Shown here one piece after another: positions 8,341-16,013 of a stretch of 64,000 nucleotides of DNA (positions are counted from its first letter, which is position 1; the number at the start of each line of letters is the position of its first letter). The stretch is from contig DATAWG010000098.1 in NCBI GenBank assembly GCA_036267355.1, forward strand, positions 1-64,000, in the 5' to 3' direction. The stretch comes from Pirellulales bacterium (GTDB lineage: Bacteria > Planctomycetota > Planctomycetia > Pirellulales > DATAWG01). The notes beneath the pieces are model-generated. The model searched no databases. It saw nothing but the letters and a program-made list of their open reading frames with translations, and had not been told where the DNA came from. The position numbers and the translations under genes are program-made.

Positions 8341-8664
8341 CCGAATATCGAATCGCGGTGCGCAGGAAGGGACAGCGATTGTTTCGGTTCAAAAAACGCA
8401 ATTCCCTGCGGAAATTTCGCCTTTGTTGCCGCAAATCCCTCCGCGGGACTACTCATTTCGATCGGCCTCACCTATCATGCTTTTGGGGCAAGCCGGATCG
8501 AAGCGAGCAGCAGGGTACAAAATCCACGAGGTTTCTGTGGTTTTTCGCTAGATCGGCAGTATTTTTCTTCTTTTTGAGTCCTGCCGCTTGCGTTCGATCT
8601 ATTCTTTTGGTGGCAGTTTCTTATAAATTTTGCGGATTCCTTACTTCTCCAGGGATAATTCACC
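8341..8664. other. Upstream region of the response-regulator gene
   Basis: No gene is seen in these 324 bases. The last 100 bases are AT-rich, with TTATAAATTT about 40 bp before the start codon and an AGGGA ribosome-site candidate 12 nt before it. This is the likely promoter region of the response regulator. Confidence 0.45.
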
Positions 8665-9297
8665 ATGAGTATCAAAGTGTTGGTTGCCGACGACCACGAA
8701 GTGGTTCGGCAGGGATTGATCAGCTTGTTCAACGGCTCGGATATCAAGATCGTAGGCGAAGCGAAAGATGGCGAGGAAGCGGTTGCGCTGGCTCGCAAGG
8801 TTCGGCCGCAGGTGGTGCTGTTGGATATTCGCATGCCGCAAGCCGACGGTTTGGCAACGCTCGAAAAGCTGCGTGCCGAAATGCCGGAGACCAAGATCGT
8901 CGTGCTGTCGACCTACGATAATCCGACCTATGTGGCCCGGGCGGTTGCATTGGGCGCAAGCGACTACGTGCTGAAGGGTTCGAGCCGGCAGGAATTGATC
9001 TCGGCGGTCACGGCGGCTGCAAACGGCGAATCGCCGTCGAAAGTGGGCGAGCTACGGCGCGTCGCGGGCGCGATGGCAACTCGACAAAACGCCGCCGACG
9101 AAGATGTGCCGCTGACGAACCGGGAAACTCAAGTTCTCCGCCACATGGCATTGGGGCTGAGCAACAAAGAGATCGGACGCTCGCTGACGATCAGCATCGA
9201 AACGGTGAAGGAACACGTGCAAAACATTCTCCGCAAAATCGCCGTCAGCGATCGAACGCAAGCCGCCGTATGGGCCGTCCGCAAGGGCTTGGTGTAG
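8665..9297 (+). CDS. NarL/FixJ-family response regulator
   Basis: A 210-residue two-domain regulator. The receiver domain (about 1-120) has the acidic pair Asp9-Asp10, the phosphoacceptor Asp54 in VLLDIRMP, Ser82/Thr83 and Lys104 in YVLKGSS. The LuxR-type helix-turn-helix (about 146-205) has LTNRETQVLRHMALG, NKEIGRSL and TVKEHVQNILRKI. It probably binds DNA after phosphorylation by a sensor kinase. No histidine kinase lies nearby, so its partner and targets are unknown. The ATG at 8665 fits the receiver start exactly. Gene and upstream region are less GC-rich than the surroundings. Confidence 0.93.
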   Translation: MSIKVLVADDHEVVRQGLISLFNGSDIKIVGEAKDGEEAVALARKVRPQVVLLDIRMPQADGLATLEKLRAEMPETKIVVLSTYDNPTYVARAVALGASDYVLKGSSRQELISAVTAAANGESPSKVGELRRVAGAMATRQNAADEDVPLTNRETQVLRHMALGLSNKEIGRSLTISIETVKEHVQNILRKIAVSDRTQAAVWAVRKGLV

Positions 9298-9307
9298 AAC
9301 CCGAGCT

Positions 9308-9330
9308 CGGGGCCCTGCTTTGCAGGCCCA
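9308..9330. terminator. Hairpin between convergent genes
   Basis: GGGCCCTGC and GCAGGCCC pair around a TTT loop with one bulge, just after the response-regulator stop. There is no T-tract. It may end transcription or belong to the repeat-like sequence that follows up to about 9400. Confidence 0.3.
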
Positions 9331-9442
9331 GTGTGGCGCCCGCGCGGTCGTGTGCAAACGACAGACACTGTCTGCAAGCGCGGCGTGGCAGGTTGGCGTC
9401 GGAGTTCGCCTGCGGTTTTGCGCGTCGCGAAAAAACTCGCGA

Positions 9443-10468
9443 TCACCGCGCTTCGGCCTGCGCCCGTGGATGGGCTTTTTCATACGCCGCGCGCAGATTC
9501 GCCGTGCTGACGTGCGTGTAAATCTGCGTCGTCACGAGACTCTTGTGCCCGAGCAGTTCCTGCACGCTGCGAATATCGGCGCCGCGGTCGAGCAAGTGGG
9601 TAGCGAAGCTGTGGCGTAGCGAGTGTGGCGACGTGCGGCGGTCCAAGCCGGTTTGGCGAAGGTATTTTTCCAGCATTCGGCCGACGCTGCGCGTGGTAAG
9701 CCGCTTTCCCGAGCGGTTGACGAACAGCGGCAGCCGCGGATTCTTGTCTCGCAGCAGCGCGGGGGCTAAGCGGCGCACGTCGAGCCATTGGTCGAGCGCC
9801 ACGAACGCGAACGAGCCAAGCGGCGAGAGCCGTTCGCGCTTTCCCTTGCCGCGAACCCGGATCACGCAACCGGCCCGATCGACGTCGTCGTCGTCGAGCC
9901 CGACCACTTCGCTCACGCGCAAGCCGGCGGAATACATCGTTTCTAGAATGGCCCGGTCGCGGAGCCCCTGCGGCTCGTCGGCCGGGGGCGCTTCGAGCAG
10001 CCGGCCGAGATCTTCCGTCGAGAGAAAGTGGGGCAGCGTGCGCGGCTGCCGCGGATTGCGGAGCGGCTTGGCGGGGTTCGTTGCCGCCCAACCGTCGCGC
10101 TGTCCAAAACGAAAGAAACTTCGCAGCGACGCCAATCGCCGCGCGATCGTCGTCTTTGCATAGCCCGCCTCGTGCAGCGTGGCCACGAAGCCGCGGAGAT
10201 CGAGGGTCGTCAGTTGCGCCGCCGACGGGCAATCGCCCTGCGATTCGGTGAAGAACTCGACGAGGTGTTCGAGATCTTCGCGGTAGCTTTTGATCGTGTA
10301 TTGCGACGCGTTTCGCTCGACCGCCATGAATTTCAGAAACCGAGCGATCGCGGCCTGCAGGCCGTTGTCGTCGGCGTTGTCGGCGACGGCAGCGGCATCG
10401 TCCGTCAACGTAGCAGGCACACTCCGTGTGCCGTCCGCGATTGTGTCCGGTGTGTCCGACAAATCCAA
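9443..10468 (-). CDS. Tyrosine recombinase XerC/XerD-type
   Basis: A 341-residue site-specific recombinase, probably the one resolving chromosome dimers. The N-terminal SAM-like domain (about 37-125) has FLKFMAVERNASQYTIKSY. The catalytic set is complete: Arg184 (AGLRVSEV), Lys208 (RGKGK), His282 and Arg285 (HSLRHSFATHLL), His308 (LGHKS) and the nucleophile Tyr317 (QIYTHV). Residues 12-21 (DGTRSVPATL) are the translation of a palindromic intergenic repeat (10410-10439). The true start may therefore be at the GTG inside that repeat, and the ATG at 10468 is uncertain. It follows the 87-residue protein in the same direction. No dif-like site was recognised. Confidence 0.92.
   Translation of the reverse strand: MDLSDTPDTIADGTRSVPATLTDDAAAVADNADDNGLQAAIARFLKFMAVERNASQYTIKSYREDLEHLVEFFTESQGDCPSAAQLTTLDLRGFVATLHEAGYAKTTIARRLASLRSFFRFGQRDGWAATNPAKPLRNPRQPRTLPHFLSTEDLGRLLEAPPADEPQGLRDRAILETMYSAGLRVSEVVGLDDDDVDRAGCVIRVRGKGKRERLSPLGSFAFVALDQWLDVRRLAPALLRDKNPRLPLFVNRSGKRLTTRSVGRMLEKYLRQTGLDRRTSPHSLRHSFATHLLDRGADIRSVQELLGHKSLVTTQIYTHVSTANLRAAYEKAHPRAQAEAR
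10410..10439. repeat. AGCAGGCACACTCC hairpin repeat inside the xer 5' end
   Basis: The core GGCACAC-TCC-GTGTGCC (10416-10432) is a perfect 7-bp stem with a 3-nt loop, flanked by GTAGCA and GTCCGC. It is a single copy of the family seen at 15687-15937, 27344-27429 and 40938-41055. It lies within the annotated reading frame of the recombinase. Confidence 0.8.
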
Positions 10469-10499
10469 TCGCTCACTGCTAGATTTGGCGAAGCCCCCT

Positions 10500-10537
10500 C
10501 ACCCTCACCCTCACCCTCGCCCTCACCCTCGCCCTCC
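10500..10537. repeat. Low-complexity CCCTCAC/CCCTCGC tract
   Basis: Six-base units CCCTCA or CCCTCG are repeated about six times between the recombinase and the 87-residue gene. A shorter tract of the same kind encodes the C-terminus of ThyX near 54773-54797. Confidence 0.7.
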
Positions 10538-10539
10538 TT

Positions 10540-10803
10540 CTACCCCGTCTCTTCCGAGTCGGAGGGCATTGCCAAATTGAATCGCGGTTTCGGGCCCGGG
10601 GCGGCGGCAGCATCTTTCATCGGCGTGCCGTGCCGCACTTTTTGGCTGAGCACGGCGGCATCGTACCAAGTGAAGCTCAGCTCGGGATTCGAGGCATAGC
10701 GGCCCAACACGCGAAGTGTTTCGGCGCGGCTCGCGTCGTCGAACAGGAACACATACCGTTCGGTGCCTTTTACCAATGCCAATACGTTGATGTCACCGGA
10801 CAC
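10540..10803 (-). CDS. Conserved small planctomycete protein (87 aa)
   Basis: The product starts MSGDINVLALVKGTERYVFLFDD and contains LRVLGRYASNPELSFTWYDAAVLSQKVR, followed by a short polar Ala/Pro-rich tail. The compact, mixed alpha/beta-looking core with charged and aromatic residues looks like a real protein, and I recognise it as a type found upstream of xer genes in planctomycetes. No function is known. It lies 71 bp before the recombinase and 88 bp after the lipoprotein gene, all in the same direction. There is no signal peptide, so it is probably cytoplasmic. Confidence 0.65.
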   Translation of the reverse strand: MSGDINVLALVKGTERYVFLFDDASRAETLRVLGRYASNPELSFTWYDAAVLSQKVRHGTPMKDAAAAPGPKPRFNLAMPSDSEETG

Positions 10804-10891
10804 GATCGGTAAGCTCCTTCCACGGGCGCGCGGCGCCCGAAACTATTGCCGGCGGACGGTCCATGTCCGGCGCCACGAGGCGGGCACTTCC

Positions 10892-12103
10892 TCACGGTAT
10901 GTATCGGTCGTCCGACCACCGCAGCAGTACCCGCGTTTGGCCGGCGCCGCCGCGGGCGGTGAGCATCTCGGCGATGTGTTTGTGACAGCAGAAGCGAATA
11001 AAGTCGTCGCTCCGCTGTAGATAGGAGGCCCAGCCGCCAAATCTTGCGTCGTCGCGGAAGGTGACGTAACTGCGCAGCGCGGCAGTGAACTCCGGGTCGT
11101 TGGCGTGATACGTTCGCGTATGGCGCAAAACCGGTTCGTCGGTCGGATGGCATTCCGGCTTGCCGCACGACGGCGGCGGCGGAATCAAACCGCTCGGATC
11201 GGGCCAATCCGGCGGCATTCCCGGCCGCGCGTTCGGCCCAAATGCGACCATCGCAGCGGGCGTTGCCGCCGTTGCTGTCGTCGAGGCAAGTTTCACCGGC
11301 GCAAGCGTCGAACCGTTGGGCGAGACCGCACTCGATCCGGCCAGAATCGTGCGGCCCGAGCTTGAACCGCCAGCGCCGGTGGTCGCGATTTTGCGGCCCG
11401 GCGAAGGAGTAACGCTTGAACCGACGGAGCCCGTCGCGGCGCCGTCTTTGGCTGCACCGCCGGCGGCTTGAAAACTCGGCGATTGACCGTTTGCCAATCG
11501 CACGGCATCGTCGGCGGGCGATTGCCGGCGCGCGGGCAGCGCGGCCGGCGGTTCCCTTTCGTACGGCGGCGTCTGCGTTTTCAATTGTGCGCGGGCGAGC
11601 GCGAATTCCGTTTCCAGCACCAGCGGCTGCGGAATATCTTCTTCCGCGGGCGTGCCCCACGGCAGGCCATAGCCGGGCGGAATCGGATGGAAGCAGGGAT
11701 TGGCCGCATACCATTCCACCTGCAGTCCGCAACGCGGCGGATAATAAGGATCGAAATCGGTAATCGCTCCAACCACCACGGCATCGACGCCAAGAAGCTG
11801 CGCAAGCCGCCGGCAATCCGACGCGGAATTCAGCGTCAGATGGTTGTCGCGCATCGCTGTTTCTACAACGCCGATCGGCACCACTTCGAAACCTGGAATC
11901 AACTGCAATTCCGAAAAGTAGGCTAGCCCGAATTCACGGCCGTCCACCGAGGGATCGGTGCTCAGATTGATAAACGGAGCGATCGCCACCTTGGTCAGTT
12001 GCGGAAACGGATTGTGGATCGTCGGCTGCTTGGAAACCTCGGGCAGCAGCCCACAGCCCGCAAGCAGGATGACGACGCCGATAAAAATGGCCAGTCGCAT
12101 CAT
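10892..12103 (-). CDS. Predicted lipoprotein, function unknown
   Basis: A 403-residue product beginning at one of two adjacent Met codons, with the lipobox ILLAGC (Cys17). The next 150 residues (TKVAIAPFINLSTDPSVDGREFG, then LGVDAVVVGAITDFDPYYPPRCGLQ) resemble the nucleotide-binding-like fold of CsgG- or TolB-N-type lipoproteins that assemble in the periplasm. A Pro/Ala/Ser-rich linker (about 200-310) leads to a conserved C-terminal block with HTRTYHANDPEFTAALRSY and WASYLQRSDDFIRFCCHKHIAEML. The open frame extends upstream, but the lipobox decides the start. It is the first gene of a three-gene run ending in the recombinase. The fold assignment is inference. Confidence 0.75.
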   Translation of the reverse strand: MMRLAIFIGVVILLAGCGLLPEVSKQPTIHNPFPQLTKVAIAPFINLSTDPSVDGREFGLAYFSELQLIPGFEVVPIGVVETAMRDNHLTLNSASDCRRLAQLLGVDAVVVGAITDFDPYYPPRCGLQVEWYAANPCFHPIPPGYGLPWGTPAEEDIPQPLVLETEFALARAQLKTQTPPYEREPPAALPARRQSPADDAVRLANGQSPSFQAAGGAAKDGAATGSVGSSVTPSPGRKIATTGAGGSSSGRTILAGSSAVSPNGSTLAPVKLASTTATAATPAAMVAFGPNARPGMPPDWPDPSGLIPPPPSCGKPECHPTDEPVLRHTRTYHANDPEFTAALRSYVTFRDDARFGGWASYLQRSDDFIRFCCHKHIAEMLTARGGAGQTRVLLRWSDDRYIP

Positions 12104-12606
12104 GCGAGGGGCTAGGGGTTCGAGATAAGGGACGAGGCGAGCCGCGATTGGCGCGACATCGTGCGGCGTCCGCTTTATCGGCAAACTCCGCCTCATCGCT
12201 AAAGTCAATCTCACGGGCTCGTCGCGCACCGGTCCGCTCGATGGCCGACGGCGCTAGCACGGACGTTGCGATCGTAATTCGCGCCAGCACGTTAAGAAGA
12301 TTGGCACTTGGAAGGCGAATAGTGCTTTGGCAAGATGCAGTTGGGGCCGAGAATTAAAGAGCGCGGCGGTGCTGCCACCGCCGATGAGCGCCGCCCTCGA
12401 CCCGGCGTGGCGGGCGGGGGATGCCGGCAAAAGGGAATTCGCTGCGGCTACCGGTTGGCCACCGGCGCAATAGGCGGCGCAACCGCCTTACGCGAGCTGA
12501 GCAGCGCTTCCACCCGAACAGTGCTTGCACGGTTGGGCTTCGTCGCGGAGAATACCCCCTACGACGGGCGACGATGCAAATGATCTGGTGACCGCGGGAG
12601 GCGGCG
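12104..12606. other. Intergenic region, no gene recognised
   Basis: These 503 bases lie between divergent genes. The first 35 bases carry a GAGGGGCTAGGGG / GGGACGAGG sequence related to the one at 63541-63603 and at the window end. Further on there is a GGCGGT-GCTGCC-ACCGCC hairpin near 12366-12383 and other short GC-rich dyads. I compared it by eye with RNase P, SRP and tmRNA signatures and found no match. Confidence 0.4.
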
Positions 12607-13863
12607 ATGTGGGTGCGCAAACGTGTTGATATCGGCTGGTCGGATCTGGGCGCTGCGCTCGCGCATTGCCTGCTGCCAGACCGCCGCGCTGCGCAAGCTG
12701 CCGAGCTCGAACGGCTATGGTCCGCCCATGGCGACGCCGTGGCCTGCTTGTCGGTCCGCAGCGGGTTCGATCTCTGGCTTTCGGCAATGGATTTCCCGGC
12801 CGGGAGCGAAGTGCTCGTCTCGGCAATCACGATCCCCGACATGCTGAGGATCATCGAGGATCACGGTCTCGTGCCGGTGCCCGTGGATATCGACCCCGAT
12901 AATTTGGCGATCGATCCGGCGAGCCTCGAGCAGGGACTTTCGCCGAAGACCCGGGCGATTTTAGTGGCGCATCTGTTTGGCACGCGTCAGTCATTGGAGG
13001 GCATTGCCGCCTTCGCTCGGCAGCACCGGTTGCTGTTGGTCGAAGATTGTGCGCAGGCGTTCGTGGGCACAAGTTTCACCGGCGATACCGAAGCGGATGT
13101 GTCGATGTTTAGTTTCGGCCCGATCAAGACAGCCACGGCGCTCGGCGGCGGATTGTTGCGCGTGCCGGACCACAACGTGCGCGATGCGATGCGGCGGATC
13201 ATCGCCGAGCAGCCGTTGCACAGCCGCTGGACCTATGCACGGCGCGTGTTGAAATACGCGGGCATCAAGTTTCTTACGGGTCGATTGGCCTACGCGGCGG
13301 TGTTTCATAGTTGGCAGGCGCTCGGCCGCGATCCCGATCAGCTTGTCAACGGCGCCGTACGCGGTTTTGCCGGTCCGGGCTTTTTCGAGCGTATCCGCCG
13401 TCAGCCGGCCGCAGCGCTTTTGGCGTTGATGCGGCGGCGAATCCGTCGATTCACAACGGAGCAGATCACGCGTCGCGGGGCGAACGGACAGTTTCTGCTC
13501 GATCAATTGCAATCCGCATTGGTAAGCCCGGGCTGGGCGTCGGCCGAGCATTCATTCTGGGTATTTCCTGTTCTGACCGACGAATCGGCGCGGCTGATCG
13601 CGGCGCTACGGCAAGCGGGATTCGACGGTTCGTCGGCCCATAGTATGTGCGTCGTGCAGCCGCGGGCCGATCGACCACAGCAGCGAGCCGTCATGGCCGA
13701 GAGGATTCTGCCTCGAATCGTCTATCTCCCGTATTGCTTGGCATTGCCGGCGTCGGAAATGGAGCGCATGGCGGCGGTCGTGCGCGGCGTTAGCGCGCCG
13801 ACGGAAGATCGCGCGCCGGCGCCGGCGGTCGCCGCTCCGCAACTCAGCTCGAGCGGGCAGTAA
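12607..13863 (+). CDS. DegT/DnrJ/EryC1-family PLP-dependent aminotransferase-like protein
   Basis: The 418-residue protein has the fold markers of sugar aminotransferases. These are VRSGFDLWLSAMD (cofactor-phosphate region), AHLFGTRQSLEGI, VEDCAQAF with Asp147 and Gln150, and FSFGPIKTATALGGGLL with the candidate PLP lysine Lys174. Such enzymes transaminate keto-sugars for cell-surface glycans or antibiotics. The Ser-Phe-Gly-Pro-x-Lys sequence before the lysine is typical. A basic helical insertion (about 200-300) is larger than usual. No sugar-nucleotide genes are adjacent, so substrate and pathway are unknown. A tail rich in Ala and Pro ends the protein. Confidence 0.82.
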   Translation: MWVRKRVDIGWSDLGAALAHCLLPDRRAAQAAELERLWSAHGDAVACLSVRSGFDLWLSAMDFPAGSEVLVSAITIPDMLRIIEDHGLVPVPVDIDPDNLAIDPASLEQGLSPKTRAILVAHLFGTRQSLEGIAAFARQHRLLLVEDCAQAFVGTSFTGDTEADVSMFSFGPIKTATALGGGLLRVPDHNVRDAMRRIIAEQPLHSRWTYARRVLKYAGIKFLTGRLAYAAVFHSWQALGRDPDQLVNGAVRGFAGPGFFERIRRQPAAALLALMRRRIRRFTTEQITRRGANGQFLLDQLQSALVSPGWASAEHSFWVFPVLTDESARLIAALRQAGFDGSSAHSMCVVQPRADRPQQRAVMAERILPRIVYLPYCLALPASEMERMAAVVRGVSAPTEDRAPAPAVAAPQLSSSGQ

Positions 13864-13881
13864 CGGCGAAGCGCCGTCGCC

Positions 13882-13951
13882 GGCGTGCGAAACCGCACGC
13901 GACCGCCACGCCGCTGCTTGAGGCCGGGGGATGCTTGCGGTTTCGCGAGGC
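13882..13951. repeat. GAAACCGCAAGCGAGC-type inverted repeat, diverged copy
   Basis: GCGTGCGAAACCGCACGC and GCTTGCGGTTTCGCGA form imperfect arms between two convergent genes. Better copies are at 42165-42211 and 54691-54754. Confidence 0.55.
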
Positions 13952-13954
13952 GGC

Positions 13955-14644
13955 TCAAACGAATTCGCGCATCCCGCGCACGCCTAGCGGCTCGCGGCCG
14001 GCGAACGGCTCGCCGTAGCTGCGGCCGATCGACCAACCCCAATAGGCCGCTTGATCGCGCATACGGTCCAAGAATGTCGGCGACGTTTGCGGCCGGCCGG
14101 CGACGAATTGGCTCTGGTAGCATGCGATGGCTTGCAGCTTGCGGTCCCAGTGTGGCGAAATATCCAGCACGACCGCCGGGGTGGCCAGGAGCCGCAAGTG
14201 AACGCAATAGTAGTAAAAAATTCGCTCCGGATGGTGCGGCTCACCGCGCAAATCGCTTTTGGTGAGCTTCGACCAGAATCGGGCCGCCTCGACCAGCTCG
14301 GTGGCGGCCACGTGGTCGGGATGCGCGTCGACCCAATACGGGGCGAAGAGCCATCGCGGTCGCTCTCGGCGAAACACCTCCGCCAGCCGATGCCGCGCTT
14401 CGAGCGTCGCCTCGAGCTTCCGGTTCGGCAAACCAAGATTTTCGCGCCAATCGAGGCCCATCACCGCGCTCGCGGCGGCGGTTTCCCGGGCACGGATTTC
14501 CGGCGATCCATGCGGCGTGGGCTCGCCGTCCGTCAGGTCGAGGATCCCGACCCGAAGGCCCTCGGCCTTGAATTGCATGATCGCCCCAGCGGCGCCGAGT
14601 TCCGCATCGTCGGGGTGCGGAGCCACGACAAGCACGTCGAGCAT
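13955..14644 (-). CDS. BshB1-like N-acetyl-alpha-D-glucosaminyl malate deacetylase (PIG-L family)
   Basis: The 229-residue protein shows the LmbE/PIG-L zinc deacetylase pattern: APHPDDAELGAAGAI near the start and DAHPDHVAATELVEAARFW in the middle. The closeness to BshB1 rests on TDGEPTPHGSPEIRARE, LGLPNRKL and YYYCVHLRLLATPAVVLDIS. BshB1 removes the acetyl group from GlcNAc-malate in bacillithiol synthesis, in the cytoplasm. The start at 14644 has a GGAGG ribosome site 6 nt upstream. The longer frame upstream is not credible. No bshA or bshC is in the window, so the pathway is inferred from family membership. Confidence 0.82.
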   Translation of the reverse strand: MLDVLVVAPHPDDAELGAAGAIMQFKAEGLRVGILDLTDGEPTPHGSPEIRARETAAASAVMGLDWRENLGLPNRKLEATLEARHRLAEVFRRERPRWLFAPYWVDAHPDHVAATELVEAARFWSKLTKSDLRGEPHHPERIFYYYCVHLRLLATPAVVLDISPHWDRKLQAIACYQSQFVAGRPQTSPTFLDRMRDQAAYWGWSIGRSYGEPFAGREPLGVRGMREFV

Positions 14645-14855
14645 GGGAGCCTCCGTCGGAATGCCAGACCAAGCTAAACCACTCTTTTGGGTGGACGGTA
14701 TTGCGCACGGCGCAAGATTGTTGGCATAATAATGCCGGAAGGGCCAACGGGTCGCAATGGCTGCGATGCCTGACGATCGTGGCTCGGTTCCCCCCTGCGT
14801 CGTTCGTTTGCAACTTAGTCGCCGAGCGTAAAGAAGCCCAAAGGAGAGCCTTGAC

Positions 14856-15674
14856 ATGATGGTGCAGCATCCGACCCCTCGATTGTGGATTTTTCTTGCG
14901 GCCACCGCGATGCTTTTGCCCGCTGCGCGTCTGCTTGCCGACGATTCGGCATCGAGCGGTTCAAACGCTACGAACGGCAGCGGGACCGATTTCTTCGCCG
15001 CGATTCAGAGCGGCGATCTGACGGCAACCATCATTCCGCACGATTCGCGTCGCGCCCAAGTGATCCTGAAGAACAACACGGATCAGCCGCTGACGGTGAA
15101 ACTGCCCGACGCATTCGTGGCAATGCCCGTGGTGGCTCAAGCCGCGGGTTTGGGCGGCAACAACGCCGGCGGCAACAATCGAAATACGACGACGAACAAT
15201 AACAACAAGAATCAAACCGTGGGAGGCGGCATGGGCGGGATGGGCGGCGGCGCCGGCGGGGGGATGTTTAGCATCCCGCCCGAACGAGTCGTGAAGCTGC
15301 AGCTTCCGGTCGTTTGCTTGGAATATGGCAAAGCCGAGCCGAGCGCGCATGTCCCTTATACGATAGTTCCGGCCGAAAAATATACCTCGGATCCGGAACT
15401 ACAGGAAGTTTGCCGCCAGCTTGGCGACAGCCGGTTGGATCAACGGGCGGCGCAGGCCGCCGCATGGCACGTGGCCAATCACATGAGCTGGGACGATTTG
15501 GCCAGCCTGAAAACGTTCCCGCACTTCCCGCAATACTCGCGTCCCTATTTCAGCGGCGACGAGATTCATCAAGCCATGGCGATCGTCGATCAAGCCATCA
15601 AAGCGGCCGACGCTCGGAAGACGAGCGGCTCGGCCGCGTCCGCGGCAACGCCATCGGCGAATACGAACCCGTAG
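14856..15674 (+). CDS. Secreted Gly/Asn-rich protein of unknown function
   Basis: A 272-residue protein with a signal peptide (hydrophobic residues 10-27, probable cleavage after LLADD). The mature part begins with a domain of the kind GDLTATIIPHDSRRAQVILKNNT that looks like a beta-sandwich. A low-complexity stretch of Asn and Gly follows (about 98-135: NNAGGNNRNTTTNNNNKN, then Met-Gly-Gly repeats), and then a helical C-terminal half with VCRQLGDSRLDQRAAQAAAWH. An AAGGAG ribosome site precedes the ATG pair at 14856/14859. It probably acts outside the cytoplasmic membrane. No family name is offered. Confidence 0.75.
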   Translation: MMVQHPTPRLWIFLAATAMLLPAARLLADDSASSGSNATNGSGTDFFAAIQSGDLTATIIPHDSRRAQVILKNNTDQPLTVKLPDAFVAMPVVAQAAGLGGNNAGGNNRNTTTNNNNKNQTVGGGMGGMGGGAGGGMFSIPPERVVKLQLPVVCLEYGKAEPSAHVPYTIVPAEKYTSDPELQEVCRQLGDSRLDQRAAQAAAWHVANHMSWDDLASLKTFPHFPQYSRPYFSGDEIHQAMAIVDQAIKAADARKTSGSAASAATPSANTNP

Positions 15675-16013
15675 CGCCGGGTATTGTAGCAGGCATTCTC
15701 CGAATGCCGTCGGCGCAACGAGACGCGATCCATGCCGGAAGCAGTTTGCACGCCGATTCGCCGCGGCTATACGGCACAAGTGGCAGACGGCACACGGAGT
15801 GTGCCTGCTACGTAGCAGGCATTCTCCGAATGCCGTCGGCGTAAGGAGACGCGATCCATGCCGGAACGAGTTTGCAAGCCGATTCGCCGCCGCTATACGG
15901 CACAAGTGGCCGACGGCACACGGAGTGTGCCTGCTACTTTAGTCGCGGCCGCCGGTCGCTCTTGGAAGCGTCAGGCAATTCGCTTGCGAGTCCCTTGTCT
16001 CGCACCCTGCCGA
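15675..16013. other. Intergenic region made mostly of tandem palindromic elements
   Basis: About 250 of the 339 bases are the two tandem copies of the AGCAGGCA hairpin element (15686-15937). The remaining 76 bases before the coiled-coil gene end contain nothing recognisable. Confidence 0.7.
15686..15937. mobile_element. Two tandem copies of a nested-hairpin element (AGCAGGCA family)
   Basis: Each unit is about 126 bp (15686-15811 and 15812-15937). It begins with GTAGCAGGCATTCTCCGAAT then GCCGTCGG, and ends with the inverted form GACGGCACACGGAGTGTGCC then TGCTAC. The ends are terminal inverted repeats, and each end is itself a small hairpin with a TCC or GGA loop. The two spacers of about 65 bp are closely similar. 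The left hairpins have TTC/GAA stems and the right ones CAC/GTG stems, so the pairing is kept while the bases differ. No open frame is present. Confidence 0.85.

Noticed and set aside
9301-9442. Possible gene fragment or repeat after the response regulator
   Set aside because: The stretch has a GC-rich hairpin and loosely repeat-like text, but no coding pattern and no clear second copy in the window.
10468-10539. Possible dif site near the Xer recombinase
   Set aside because: No 28-bp sequence with the two 11-bp arms of the bacterial dif consensus was seen.
12230-12606. Possible structured RNA gene
   Set aside because: GC-rich dyads are present, but no consensus of RNase P RNA, SRP RNA, tmRNA or 6S RNA could be found by eye. 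A covariance-model search would decide.
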